Below are positions 47,113-55,354 of a stretch of DNA of 64,000 nt, piece by piece; position 1 is the first letter of the stretch, and each line of letters opens with the position of its first letter. The stretch spans positions 126,754 to 190,753 of the forward strand of contig VSDK01018949.1 of the NCBI GenBank assembly GCA_009767595.1, in the 5' to 3' direction. A model generated the notes under the pieces. It was given only the letters and a program-made list of their open reading frames with translations. It was not told the DNA's origin and did no database searches. The stretch is from Symbiodinium kawagutii (taxonomy: Eukaryota > Sar > Dinophyceae > Suessiales > Symbiodiniaceae). The translations under genes were made by a program, and so were the position numbers.

Positions 47113-47198
47113 CTTCCACCAGGCTGGAGACCGGCACCAGCAACGCGCTGGATCCGACGCGAGCGAGGCAGGTACGCCTGCAGGCGGTGGACTTGGAG
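47113..47198 (+). CDS. TFIIS-domain gene, exon 16: start of the TFIIS central-like domain, GA donor
   Basis: Acceptor GTCCTGCCGAG|CT, phase 1 in. Reads STRLETGTSNALDPTRARQV then RLQAVDLE. The donor is TTGGAG|GAGCGC, a GA type known in dinoflagellates but rare. It is supported because it joins in phase to exon 17 and rebuilds AVDLEEKIFAQC, which matches the LE..IF helix of the TFIIS central domain. Confidence 0.65.
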
Positions 47199-47537
47199 GA
47201 GCGCTGCGGCACAGGGTGGTGGGGCGGTTGGATCAGATTAAGTTTCTGGTTGGTTTCATACAAAAAAACAGGCTTACATGGTAAAACCATTAACCAAACC
47301 ATGGTTGGATGGTTTATAGCTTATTAATCGACTTATAACGATGGTAGAATGGCTTGTTAGTCAACTTTGGGGTGGTTTATACAAGGTAGGCACCCCTGGT
47401 TATAAGTTGATGAATACACGACCATAGTTATGTCGACTATAACTGGTAGTTACCCTAGTTGTTGGCCAACTTAGCTAACGAAGGGGGTGGTTTGTGCGGG
47501 TGTTTCTCAAAATACCATTCACAATACCATTCAGTTG

Positions 47538-47625
47538 GCGGTTTCTCAGAATATAGGACCCTCCAAATCATCCAATCTTAAGCATTTACCGTACTAAACC
47601 AACCACTTTGGGGGTTCCCTATGTT
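47538..47625. mobile_element. GGTTTCTCAA-family element in intron 16
   Basis: GCGGTTTCTCAGAATATAGG, CCCTCCAAATCATCCAATC, ACTAAACCAACCA and GGGGGTTCCCTATG in that order. The closing CTTGAGAAACC end is missing. Confidence 0.5.
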
Positions 47626-48652
47626 CGTTTTTGTTTTGTATTGTTTTCGAAGCATGATTTGGCGGTGTGATGGGTGATGTTGAGTCGGTTTAATTGGCTA
47701 TATGGATCATAGTCTGATCATAGTGGGTAATGATGGATAAACGGGTGATGAGAAAGGTTAAATGATGGTTAATGATTCTTGCTTTACTTGGTTGCTTTGG
47801 CTGGACCGCAGTGGGTTTTTAATGGGTTTTATACGGTTGAATCATTCACCATGCTATTTTGGCACAGTGAGGTTTGTACTGGTTGCATTAAGCATATAAT
47901 AATGGGAACATCTACAGATTCTACAGGAATCTCCTGTGCATGGTCCTCTAAGCAAGGGTTTCCAACGTAGATATTCGCATCAACCAACCTAGTGATTACT
48001 AGTTGTATCCAGCATGTAAACCATCAATTAGCCATTTTTTGTTTGGTGGATACTACTGATGGGTGATGAGCATGGTCACTTGACGGTTAATACTGCTTTA
48101 GACTCACGATTCATTTGATTAATGGTGATACAGTAGATATGCTTTCATACGGTTAATACCAGTAGTGCTGGTTTCTGTACTAGTGATGCATTATGGTCAT
48201 CAATGCTTTATGATTGGTACGAATGATTAACTTGATAAATACTACTGATATTGCAACCACCAACCAGTAGTGGTGATGAGAATGGTTGAATGATGGTGAA
48301 TCATGGTTACTTTAGGAATGGTTGATGATGGCAAATAATCAACTAACGAGTGGCAAATATGGTCAATACCAGTGATTGACATGGTGAACACTAGTGATGC
48401 TCAATGATTTTGGTCGTCGTCATGGGCCTCGGTGTCGGCGTTGGCGTCGTCGTAGTAGTCGTGTTTGATGATGGTCACTGACGGTTTCTGTTCACAAAAC
48501 TGGTTCGTGATTGCATACATGGGTTTGTCCCAAGCCCTAGCCATTGTTTTCACCCCCATTTTGGGGAGGTACCATCCATGACTCCCATGACCACCAATCA
48601 GGGGGTTCCCCAGCGTGCGCCGCGTTGCGCCGCGTTGCGCCCGTGTCGCGAG

Positions 48653-48718
48653 GAGAAAATCTTCGCTCAGTGTCAGAAGTCCAAGGATTACTTGCGCATT
48701 ATGGAGCTGGTCACTGAG
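48653..48718 (+). CDS. TFIIS-domain gene, exon 17: TFIIS central-like domain, GC donor
   Basis: Acceptor CGTGTCGCGAG|GAG, donor GTCACTGAG|GCCTGG (GC type), phase 0 at both ends. Reads EKIFAQCQKSKDYLRIMELV then TE. SKDYL followed by a hydrophobic helix matches the SKxYxxRxRxLxxNL region of the TFIIS central domain. An earlier acceptor (TTCCCCAG) is in frame too but fits neither exon 16 phase nor the homology. Confidence 0.7.
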
Positions 48719-48904
48719 GCCTGGCTCGGCAAATGGTTAGGATCGAGTCATTTGAGGTGATTTCTAGACATAGGGAAGCCATGGGAAGCCCCCAAATAAT
48801 GCTTGGTTGAATAGGATAAACATTTGTAAACTGTTAATGATCCAGAATAATAGGGTTTCAAACTGTCTGGTATTAAGTATTATTTGAAGGCTTCCAACGT
48901 TCTT

Positions 48905-48965
48905 CAAATGGTGGTTTCTCAATATAGGAAGCCCCCAAATAATGGGTGGTTTAATAGTATCAATT
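48905..48965. mobile_element. GGTTTCTCAA-family element, partial, in intron 17
   Basis: GGTGGTTTCTCAATATAGGA then AGCCCCCAAATAATGG. A related stretch with AAGCCCCCAAATAATGC lies just upstream at about 48786. Confidence 0.45.
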
Positions 48966-48976
48966 GTTGATATTGG

Positions 48977-49261
48977 ATGAATCTGATTTGGGAGTATGAA
49001 CCAATTTACAACTTGGGGAGGGAGCAATTTTGTATTGGTGATGGGGGATGTCAAGATGGACACAGCCACAATGAAAACATGACGCCTTTCTCTCGGTTCG
49101 TTCCTGCGCGGATTCGTGTATCTCAAAAGGATGGCCTGGGATGGTTTCAGACAGCTGTTGACTATCTCCAAGAGCTATTACATGCTTCTGCCCCGGAAGT
49201 TATTATTAGCGACCTGGTTGACCTGAATGACCTGAAGTTATTATGTGCTAAATTCAAATAA
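48977..49261 (+). CDS. intronic ORF, up to 94 aa, unknown
   Basis: Lies inside intron 17 of the main gene. The second half reads RFVPARIRVSQKDGLGWFQT, AVDYLQELLHASAPEVIISD and LVDLNDLKLLCAKFK, then TAA. It looks like a genuine amphipathic protein end, but its codons end mostly in A or T and no splice site joins it to the host gene. Either a nested small gene, an insertion, or chance. Confidence 0.3.
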   Translation: MNLIWEYEPIYNLGREQFCIGDGGCQDGHSHNENMTPFSRFVPARIRVSQKDGLGWFQTAVDYLQELLHASAPEVIISDLVDLNDLKLLCAKFK

Positions 49262-49276
49262 TATGGAACAGATGTT

Positions 49277-49451
49277 GGTTTCTCAAGTCATTGGGACCCT
49301 CAAAAATGGTCGGTTTATTGTGGTTAACAATGCTTATAGACAAGGGAATAATAAGCAATAATATAGGATATATGAGCTATAATGGTTGGTTCATTACTGT
49401 AAATGAAAAATAAAAAGGATGATTTGGGGGTCCCCTATTTGGAGAACCACC
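49277..49451. mobile_element. GGTTTCTCAA-family element, both ends present
   Basis: Starts GGTTTCTCAAGTCATTGGGA and ends GGGGGTCCCCTATTTGG then AGAACCACC. Inverted ends, about 175 bp, no coding capacity. Confidence 0.6.
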
Positions 49452-49857
49452 CATACGTGTGTATATATATATATATTTATACGCACTAGACAGCTAACAC
49501 ATGATACTGTACTCAAATATCATAAGATCATTCAAGTCCGCTATGATGATAGCCAGTATTCATTCACTGCATGTTTGTTCAGGCTAGGGAGTTTTTCACA
49601 TTTCAACTGTTGAATGATTCTGGTGCCACTCGCACCCTTAGATTGCCAGTGTCCGTACCGCGAATTTCAGGCGGACTTGTGAGGGTTGGACATCGTCAGA
49701 GATCTTCATGTTTATATCCATACTAAATGGATTTGGCCAGATACGGGGTGATATGGTTGAATCATGCTGAATCGATACATAGTACACATATATGCATATG
49801 CACAAAAACGGAATACATATTTGGACACACACCCACACCTGTACAGCCTTTGCACAT

Positions 49858-50001
49858 ATATATATATATATATTTATTTATATATAATATATATATACAT
49901 ACATATTCATATTTATAAACACTTTTTGACTCAACAAAATCTATCTATCTATATATATATATAGTAAATTTGGTAGTGTATATATATATATATATATATA
50001 T
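49858..50001. repeat. (TA)n microsatellites in intron 17
   Basis: Three TA runs at about 49856-49874, 49951-49962 and 49979-50000, separated by TA-rich sequence. Confidence 0.9.
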
Positions 50002-50081
50002 TTATGTTTGTTTGTTTCTGATTTTGTCGTCATATTGATACACCATCGATGTAGCTAGGTGGAACCACAGCTCATCGACAG

Positions 50082-50189
50082 GAGCTGACCGAAAGCAGAG
50101 ATGTCAGCGATCGACTGCTGCAAGGCGCAGGGCTCAAGACGTGCAGTCGTGCCGTTGGACGTGGCAAGGGAACGCTGAGCGGTTACCCG
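50082..50189 (+). CDS. TFIIS-domain gene, exon 18: end of the TFIIS central-like domain
   Basis: Acceptor CTCATCGACAG|GAG, donor TTACCCG|GTGAGG, phase 0 at both ends. Reads ELTESRDVSDRLLQGAGLKT then CSRAVGRGKGTLSGYP. ELTESRDVSDRLLQG continues the central-domain pattern NL....xLRxRLLxG from exon 17. The rest no longer resembles TFIIS. Confidence 0.7.
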
Positions 50190-50752
50190 GTGAGGGAAAC
50201 GAGGCTGGAAGCTCAAAATCACTAATTCATTAATGATAAATGATAAATACATAGTTATCAGTTATAGTTCCGGTATGAGTAATTATCAGTTATCATAGTT
50301 ATCAGTAAATAAATAAATGCTAATTATAGTTCACCATTAATTACTTCCCAACCATTTATTGATAATAAGCTAGAAATGACCGGTTTTGAAGAGGTAAACC
50401 GGCTATTTCTATGGTGGATTCTCCACTTCCGGGGTGGTTTGCCCTTGAATATTCATTGATTAACAGAATGGAAGTTATGAACCATCCACAATTGCAGCAA
50501 TTAGTGAATTCAGGACATGACCACATGGTGATTATCCCGGCTTTCTTTGAATGAACAGTCAGTTCTGCACCATCCATGAAATATTGTCACATTGGTTAAA
50601 CTGCACCCTCGAAAGCTAACATAGAACCTAGACCTGGCATGGCCATTCATATTTTCCTCTATGAACCAAGAGTTTTGGATGTCCAGCCACGTGTTTTCAC
50701 CATAAGAAAAATGATTTAAGTAGGGCTCCACCGTTCATTTGATCAACCGCAG

Positions 50753-50946
50753 CTTCATGGCAGCAGTTCCAAAGAGTTCAGCTTTTGGAGCTTCAGAATT
50801 GCAGCAAAAACCGGTGCCCCATTTAAGCATCAGGTCAGGGTTGCGACAGGTAGCCTCTCCGGTTACGACTTGGTGGTGAAGAATGCTGGCCGCCTTCGCA
50901 TTCAAGCGCGAGCCATTGACATAGACGATGAGGAGGAGTGCCTTAG
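50753..50946 (+). CDS. TFIIS-domain gene, exon 19
   Basis: Acceptor TGATCAACCGCAG|CTT and a perfect donor CCTTAG|GTGAGT, phase 0 in and 2 out. Reads LHGSSSKEFSFWSFRIAAKT, GAPFKHQVRVATGSLSGYDL, then VVKNAGRLRIQARAIDID and an acidic DDEEECL. The alternating pattern suggests beta strands. No family recognised. Confidence 0.75.
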
Positions 50947-51726
50947 GTGAGTCGCCTCACAGCAAGGGAATTGCCTTAAGGGTTTTCTGCTTCATCACAA
51001 CCAAAACAATTACAAGGAAGCAGAAGAGAGAGAAAGAGAAGACACTCAACCATGATAATTTGGCAACTTGGAGGCACGGCCAGAGTAGTTAGTGTTGAAG
51101 AGAAAGACTCGGTTTGCTGGTCGTGCGTCCGGAAGTTTCGCAGCAAAAACAGAATGCTTGGATATATGTTCAAGAGACACAGCTATTCATGGACGATTCA
51201 GTCTCCAGTTGCGACGAAAATTTATTTATTAGAATGGACATATTGTCAAACAGGATACCCACGAATGGTTTGCTTCGCTTCTCGTTTGTTTGGCTGTCAA
51301 CTCGGGGTACCTTCAGAGATGATATGCCTGGTATTTCTAAAACAAGACAATGAAGCAACTAGCAGATTGGTAACTAAACACCCTGTAGTTTTGCAGAGGT
51401 AGCTATGTGAGGGCTGACGGTCCGGCTTTGTTTGCCGTGAACAGCATGAATGTGTATATATATTTACATATATATATATATGCACTTACATCTATATACA
51501 TAATATGCTAATGCTAATGACTAAATGTCGAAGATATTTCAAGATATACGCATACCAATCTATATGTACATATACATATGTGTGCGCGTTGGTGCTCTTA
51601 AGATGAAATAATCATATACACATACAAAAAATAAAAGATGCCCATAAATAGAGCTCATGGGGCCCTAAGTATTTCCACTGGAAGGTCGCCCCAGAATTGC
51701 TGACTTGGAAAATCTCTCCACGACAG

Positions 51727-51827
51727 GAGGTTCAACTTGCTCAGCCAGTCACTTAACGAACTGAGTTCGTTCCGCGGACAAAATGACGAGCGGTGCAGAA
51801 GCAAACTGGAGCTGGGGCTGATTGAGG
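51727..51827 (+). CDS. TFIIS-domain gene, exon 20
   Basis: Acceptor CTCCACGACAG|G, donor TTGAGG|GTTGGT, phase 2 in and 1 out. Reads RFNLLSQSLNELSSFRGQND then ERCRSKLELGLIE. Found because exons 19 and 21 needed a partner with exactly these phases. Confidence 0.7.
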
Positions 51828-52802
51828 GTTGGTTACGATGTGTTCATTGCGTATTACCCTTTGGTGATCCCTTCAAACGCCACTAATGGCGCCACCATAT
51901 AGAGAAACCCGCTTGGAAAGCCTCAACAATTGGTTTTCTACACGGATGTAACGATACATTAGATCTCATCATATACCATGTACATGTTTGCAGATTTACA
52001 TATGCATACGGTGAGACTCTTACTCAGCTCGTTTCGTGTCTGCAAGCTGGGTCACCACGACAGGTGGGCGCTGAAACTAAGGGGATGATTGCACAGCAGA
52101 TACTCACAACAACCACATCTAGTAATGAATTGAATCGAGCCGTCATATCCCCATCCAAAGCTGGTATGACTATTTACTATCGTTGGTTGGGATCTCCTAT
52201 GTTTCAGCATTTTCACCCGTTTTATCCACACTGAACCATTGAAAGTATTATCAACCATCACTAGCCAACTGGTCATCGTCACCTACGATCCGCCAATCTG
52301 AGAAGTATTCTCAACCAAGTAACAAACCAACCAGCCAACCATATATAATCCATCCACCTTGTTCTCATTACATGTAGCCTGGTATTCTGGTGAGTGACTC
52401 AAAGCTCGCAAGCATCATCAAACATCATCACCCAACCACCCAACCACCCAACCACCCAACCAGCTGACCACCCAAGCAGCTGACCACCCAACCCAGCATC
52501 AGGCCGCGCATAAGTTTACGCCCTGGGCCAGGAGGGGTTGCCAGGTGCCTCCGGGAATGGTCGGGAGGTTTCAAGCATGGTTTGATGGCCGCGGGAGGGT
52601 TCCAGTATATTCACGTGGGTGTTTCGGCAGCCATGGGGGACCCCTAAAATGACCGTTTAGTATTGTAAATTAGTGAATATGGGATGATTTAGGGGTAACA
52701 TGGCTATGGGTCAATATGAACCAACCAATAATGGGAGATAAGTTCACCAACAATAACGGTGGGAAAACCAGGGTATACAGGGTTTTGACCCAAAGAAAAC
52801 AC

Positions 52803-52922
52803 GGGTGTTTCTCAAGCCATAGGGTTGCCCCAAAAATGGTTGGTTATTACCTAGAAATGATGAATAAACTGGATGGTTAATAAACTGGATGATTTGGGGT
52901 ACCCCTATTTTGAGAAACCACC
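52803..52922. mobile_element. GGTTTCTCAA-family element, full copy
   Basis: Starts GGTGTTTCTCAAGCCATAGG and ends GGGGTACCCCTATTTTGAG then AAACCACC, which are reverse complements of one another in the first dozen bases. About 120 bp, AT-rich inside, no coding capacity. Confidence 0.7.
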
Positions 52923-52927
52923 ACATA

Positions 52928-53019
52928 GGTGTTTCTCAAGCCTTAGGGTTGCCGCCAGATCATTCAATATCAACAATCCATAGTAATCAACCAACCATCA
53001 TATTTCAAGAAACCGTCAT
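52928..53019. mobile_element. GGTTTCTCAA-family element, adjacent copy
   Basis: Starts GGTGTTTCTCAAGCCTTAGG and ends TTTCAAGAAACCGTC. It follows the previous copy by six bases, so the family inserts next to or into itself. Confidence 0.6.
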
Positions 53020-53243
53020 ATATGGTTACTACATGTTACTAGTGTGCCATTGATATGACCATTCATCATGCTGGCGGTAAAATAGTGGACCTCATATCAT
53101 ATTTATAACATTCTAGGTTTCCATTTCGGCATTTTTTTTGCCCGACTCCGCCCGTCCATTTTTGCAGGGTCTAAGGTTCAAGGTCCAAGGTCCACGGTCT
53201 TCATAAAGTTCTTCCACCACCTGGAAAAGAGTGGGCATTGAAC

Positions 53244-53470
53244 ACTTGTCAGTTGGAAACTTCAATGTTATGGCCACTAAACTTCTGACAATTGGAAACT
53301 TCCAAGTCGTGGGCGCTAAGCCTTTGACAGTTGGAAACTTCCAAGCTATGGGCACTAAACTTTTGACGGTTGGAAATTTCCAAGTTGTGGGCCTTAAGGC
53401 TGACCAGTTCGACAAAAAATATGCATTTTTGGCAATAAGAAACCTCCAAGTTATGGACACTGCACTTGTG
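53244..53470. repeat. 39-bp minisatellite in intron 20
   Basis: Four clear and one or two worn copies of a 39-base unit containing GTTGGAAACTTCCAAG and GGGCACTAAAC. Both strands stay open (plus reads TVGNFQVVGLK, minus reads LEVSNCQKFSAH), so the frames carry no evidence of coding. Confidence 0.8.
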
Positions 53471-53667
53471 ACAAAATGACACTGAATGAGAGTGAATGAA
53501 TGGCTGAATTAAACAGTTGGAAGCAGAAGAAGTGTAGCAGCAGGGCTCAAACCAGCTAACTGACTCTGAAACAGGTACCGAGCCGCCAGGCTCCATACCT
53601 GTCTTTGCTGGCAAAATCGTATGGCTTAGCATGTTTGGTTGCTTAGTTGCTTTAAAATCTCTTGCAG

Positions 53668-53741
53668 GCATAGCAAACTCAGAAGAGGAACTGCAAGACC
53701 GTCCCAGCGCAGAGTTCTGGGCGCCGCGTGAGAAACGCGAG
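53668..53741 (+). CDS. TFIIS-domain gene, exon 21 (GC donor)
   Basis: Acceptor AATCTCTTGCAG|GC, phase 1 in. Reads IANSEEELQDRPSAEFWAPR then EKRE. The donor is AACGCGAG|GCTGCA (GC type), phase 0 out. Confidence 0.7.
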
Positions 53742-53799
53742 GCTGCATAGAATTGAATTTCTGCTAACTGAACATGTTATACCTTTTTTTTGTGACGAG

Positions 53800-53940
53800 G
53801 CGGCGGCCCGCCACGAGGAGCCGTACTCGCGGCTAATCGGTGGCAAGCCCCGCCCCTTCTGTGACAGGAAGCGGGGCTGCTTCTGCACACAGTGCAAAAG
53901 CAAAGTGTCCTCAGCTGGGTGGCTGTTCAAGCGGTGCTAG
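53800..53940 (+). CDS. TFIIS-domain gene, exon 22, Cys-rich C-terminus
   Basis: Acceptor TTTTTTTTGTGACGAG|GCG, phase 0 in. Reads AAARHEEPYSRLIGGKPRPF then CDRKRGCFCTQCKSKVSSAG and WLFKRC with a TAG. The cysteines (C-x5-C-x-C-x2-C, then a final C) could bind a metal but do not match the TFIIS zinc ribbon. An alternative 3' end in another frame exists (next entry). Confidence 0.6.
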   Translation, partial: AAARHEEPYSRLIGGKPRPFCDRKRGCFCTQCKSKVSSAGWLFKRC

Positions 53941-53989
53941 GCCGCTTGCTACACAGGAACGCCCTGGAGGCCAGAGCGAATTTGCAGGC
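53853..53989 (+). CDS. alternative exon overlapping exon 22 in another frame
   Basis: An acceptor inside exon 22 (CGCCCCTTCTGTGACAG|GAA) also accepts exon 21 in phase 0. The frame reads EAGLLLHTVQKQSVLSWVAV, QAVLGRLLHRNALEARANLQ and ends at a strong donor GGCTTT|GTAAGT in phase 2. This joins in phase to 54074 (TTTTCTTAG|GGG). Codon bias is as good as in exon 22, so alternative splicing or an error in my exon 22 are both possible. Confidence 0.45.
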
Positions 53990-54073
53990 TTTGTAAGTAG
54001 ACACAGCATCAGTTTGATGCGCTGCGCAATTGATTGCTCGTGACACAAGAAATGAACGACTTCATTTTCTTAG

Positions 54074-54467
54074 GGGTACAAGCAGAATTTGTGTTGAACT
54101 TGAGCCTGCACATGTTTGGAACTTGAGCTCCCAGCTGAAGCAGAGCCTTGGGGTGAAGCAGAGGAGGCACCACAAGCAGTTGCACCAGCTGCAGCACCAG
54201 CAGAGGAAGAGCCTGCTGTGCACCTGGAGGAAGAGCTTTTTGGCCAAGACGAAGAGAAACCGAAAGAGCTTAAAAGAGCAGAAGCAGTGGCAGAAGCAGA
54301 AGAAGCAGCAGCAGCTGCCACACCAGAGCAGAGACTTCTTGGCCTGCTGTCTCTTGGAGGCAAGCTTCGTGAAAAAGTCAAGAAAGCCCGGCAGGAGATC
54401 CAGGTGGTCCTTCAGGAAGAGCACAAGCTGTGGCTGCATCCCTAGCAGCCTCGGTCAACAAACATAG
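54074..54467 (+). CDS. exon or gene segment, two competing frames
   Basis: After CATTTTCTTAG|G one frame (joined to the alternative exon) reads GTSRICVELEPAHVWNLSSQ then Lys/Gln/Arg-rich sequence (QRKSLLCTWRKSFLAKTKR) and stops at 54467, with very high G/C third positions. The shifted frame from about 54126 reads LPAEAEPWGEAEEAPQAV, Ala/Glu-rich, ending LREKVKKARQEIQVVLQEEH and KLWLHP with a stop at 54445. The GCAGAA/CAGAAG-like repetition keeps both open. I favour the first for its phase agreement and bias, without certainty. Confidence 0.4.
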
Positions 54468-54515
54468 TTGCACACAGAGCTATTGTGCCTTGACGCAATC
54501 CCGTTACAGATGCAA

Positions 54516-54706
54516 GATTGGTGGCAATGCCACCCCCAGGGAAAACCTGGCCAGTTGCAGGCAGGCCCAAAAAAAACAGAGAGGAAAAAGAGAGAGAGGA
54601 AGCAGCAGTGCCAGCAGGGGCAGCAAGCTCAGGGGCAGAGCAGCCCCTTGTGGCAGTGGATGCAGTGGCTTTCTTCCTGCTCAGGCATGGTTCAACATGC
54701 GTGTGA
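54516..54706 (+). CDS. candidate coding segment, two competing frames
   Basis: One frame reads MPPPGKTWPVAGRPKKNREE then KEREEAAVPAGAASSGAEQP and VAVDAVAFFLLRHGSTCV, stop at 54706. GRPKK resembles an AT-hook core. The other frame is Gln/Lys/Trp-rich. Same ambiguity as the segment just upstream. Confidence 0.3.
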
Positions 54707-54923
54707 GGGATTTGGTTTTTTGAAGGAGGGGGGCAGATCGGGCTATATAGTAGAATTCATGGCTGAGCTTCGCTGCGAATCAACCTTGCGGTCGCCTGGC
54801 TCCCAGCACACATCCAATCTACAGTCATCCAACTGCTGATTCTGTTGGCATTGTTTACGCGTCGCTGACTGGATGCGGGCAGATTGTGTGAGCTGAAGGC
54901 CGGGCATCCTCCTTGTGCTGCAG

Positions 54924-54967
54924 CTGCCATTCCTTGCCTGGGGCCCCAGCAGCTCTTGGGGCGTCAG
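54924..54967 (+). CDS. candidate short exon
   Basis: Acceptor CTTGTGCTGCAG|CT and a consensus donor GTCAG|GTAAGC bracket a 44-base exon reading AIPCLGPQQLLGRQ, phase 1 in and 0 out. The splice sites are among the best in the window. Confidence 0.5.
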
Positions 54968-55054
54968 GTAAGCCATGCAACATGTTCAGAGTTGATTCCA
55001 GGGTTGATGCCCAGCATCATTGATGTGCTTGGGCAGAATTCTCTTGGCTCCAGG

Positions 55055-55112
55055 GTCCATGGTCCACGGTCCAAACAACAAATTGCAAAGCTCCAAGGTG
55101 CACGGTCCAAGG
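55055..55112. repeat. GGTCCA(T/C)GGTCCA word cluster
   Basis: Tandem-like TCCATGGTCCACGGTCCA and CCAAGGTGCACGGTCCAAGG. The same words recur at 55247-55275 and at 53166-53200. A low-complexity, partly palindromic (TGGACCA) family in introns here. Confidence 0.6.
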
Positions 55113-55138
55113 CCCAAGGTCATTGCGCCATGGTTTCT

Positions 55139-55354
55139 GAGCAAGAAGAGACGCGTCCCCGCCTTGGAAGCTGCAACGGGCTTGGAGAAGTTGGTTTCAG
55201 GGCCATTGCAGCTTCACACAAAAGCTGGCGGGATCATTTTGGGTATTTGTCCATGGTCCACAGTCCAAGGTCCAATGGATTGAAGCACCGCCGGGTGACG
55301 ATCAGCGAAGCCAGAGCGGCGCTTCAAAGAAATGATTTACCCGAGTGCCTTTGA
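55139..55354 (+). CDS. candidate last exons, stop at 55354
   Basis: 55271-55354 reads SNGLKHRRVTISEARAALQR then NDLPECL and TGA, a convincing C-terminus. Upstream, an exon after TTGGTTTCAG|G (55191-55248) reads AIAASHKSWRDHFGY and joins it in phase 2 across a 22-base gap too short for an intron. The alternative upstream frame reads SKKRRVPALEAATGLEKLVS. So the end is probably real and the upstream structure is unresolved. Confidence 0.4.
   Translation, partial: EQEETRPRLGSCNGLGEVGFRAIAASHKSWRDHFGYLSMVHSPRSNGLKHRRVTISEARAALQRNDLPECL

Larger units (their letters stand above)
51828..53667. other. intron 20, repeat-rich
   Basis: Holds a CCCAACCAC tandem run (52430-52500), two GGTTTCTCAA-family elements and a 39-bp minisatellite (separate entries). 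No other coding segment supported. Confidence 0.5.
28104..53940 (+). other. gene model: 22-exon LRR/TFIIS-domain protein, about 820 aa
   Basis: Hand-assembled gene whose splice phases close from exon 1 to the stop codon (2,463 coding bases). Near the middle of the N-terminal half, exons 7-8 carry two leucine-rich-repeat-like strands (LEELNLSENSF, VLWLDLSSNCI). Exons 14-15 form the TFIIS N-terminal (LW, MED26-type) domain, which in TFIIS, IWS1 and MED26 binds disordered partners of the elongation machinery. Exons 16-18 resemble the TFIIS central domain that contacts RNA polymerase II. No TFIIS zinc ribbon with its acidic RSADE-type loop is found, so RNA-cleavage stimulation is unlikely. A nuclear transcription or chromatin role is inferred. 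The first exon is uncertain: an acceptor at 28110 allows an upstream start. Exons are about 60-200 bases and introns from 58 bases to about 5 kb. Confidence 0.65.

Noticed and set aside
53231-53671. Plus-strand GNFQVVG repeat ORF and minus-strand LEVSNCQK repeat ORF
   Set aside because: Both come from a 39-bp minisatellite within an intron of the phase-supported gene.
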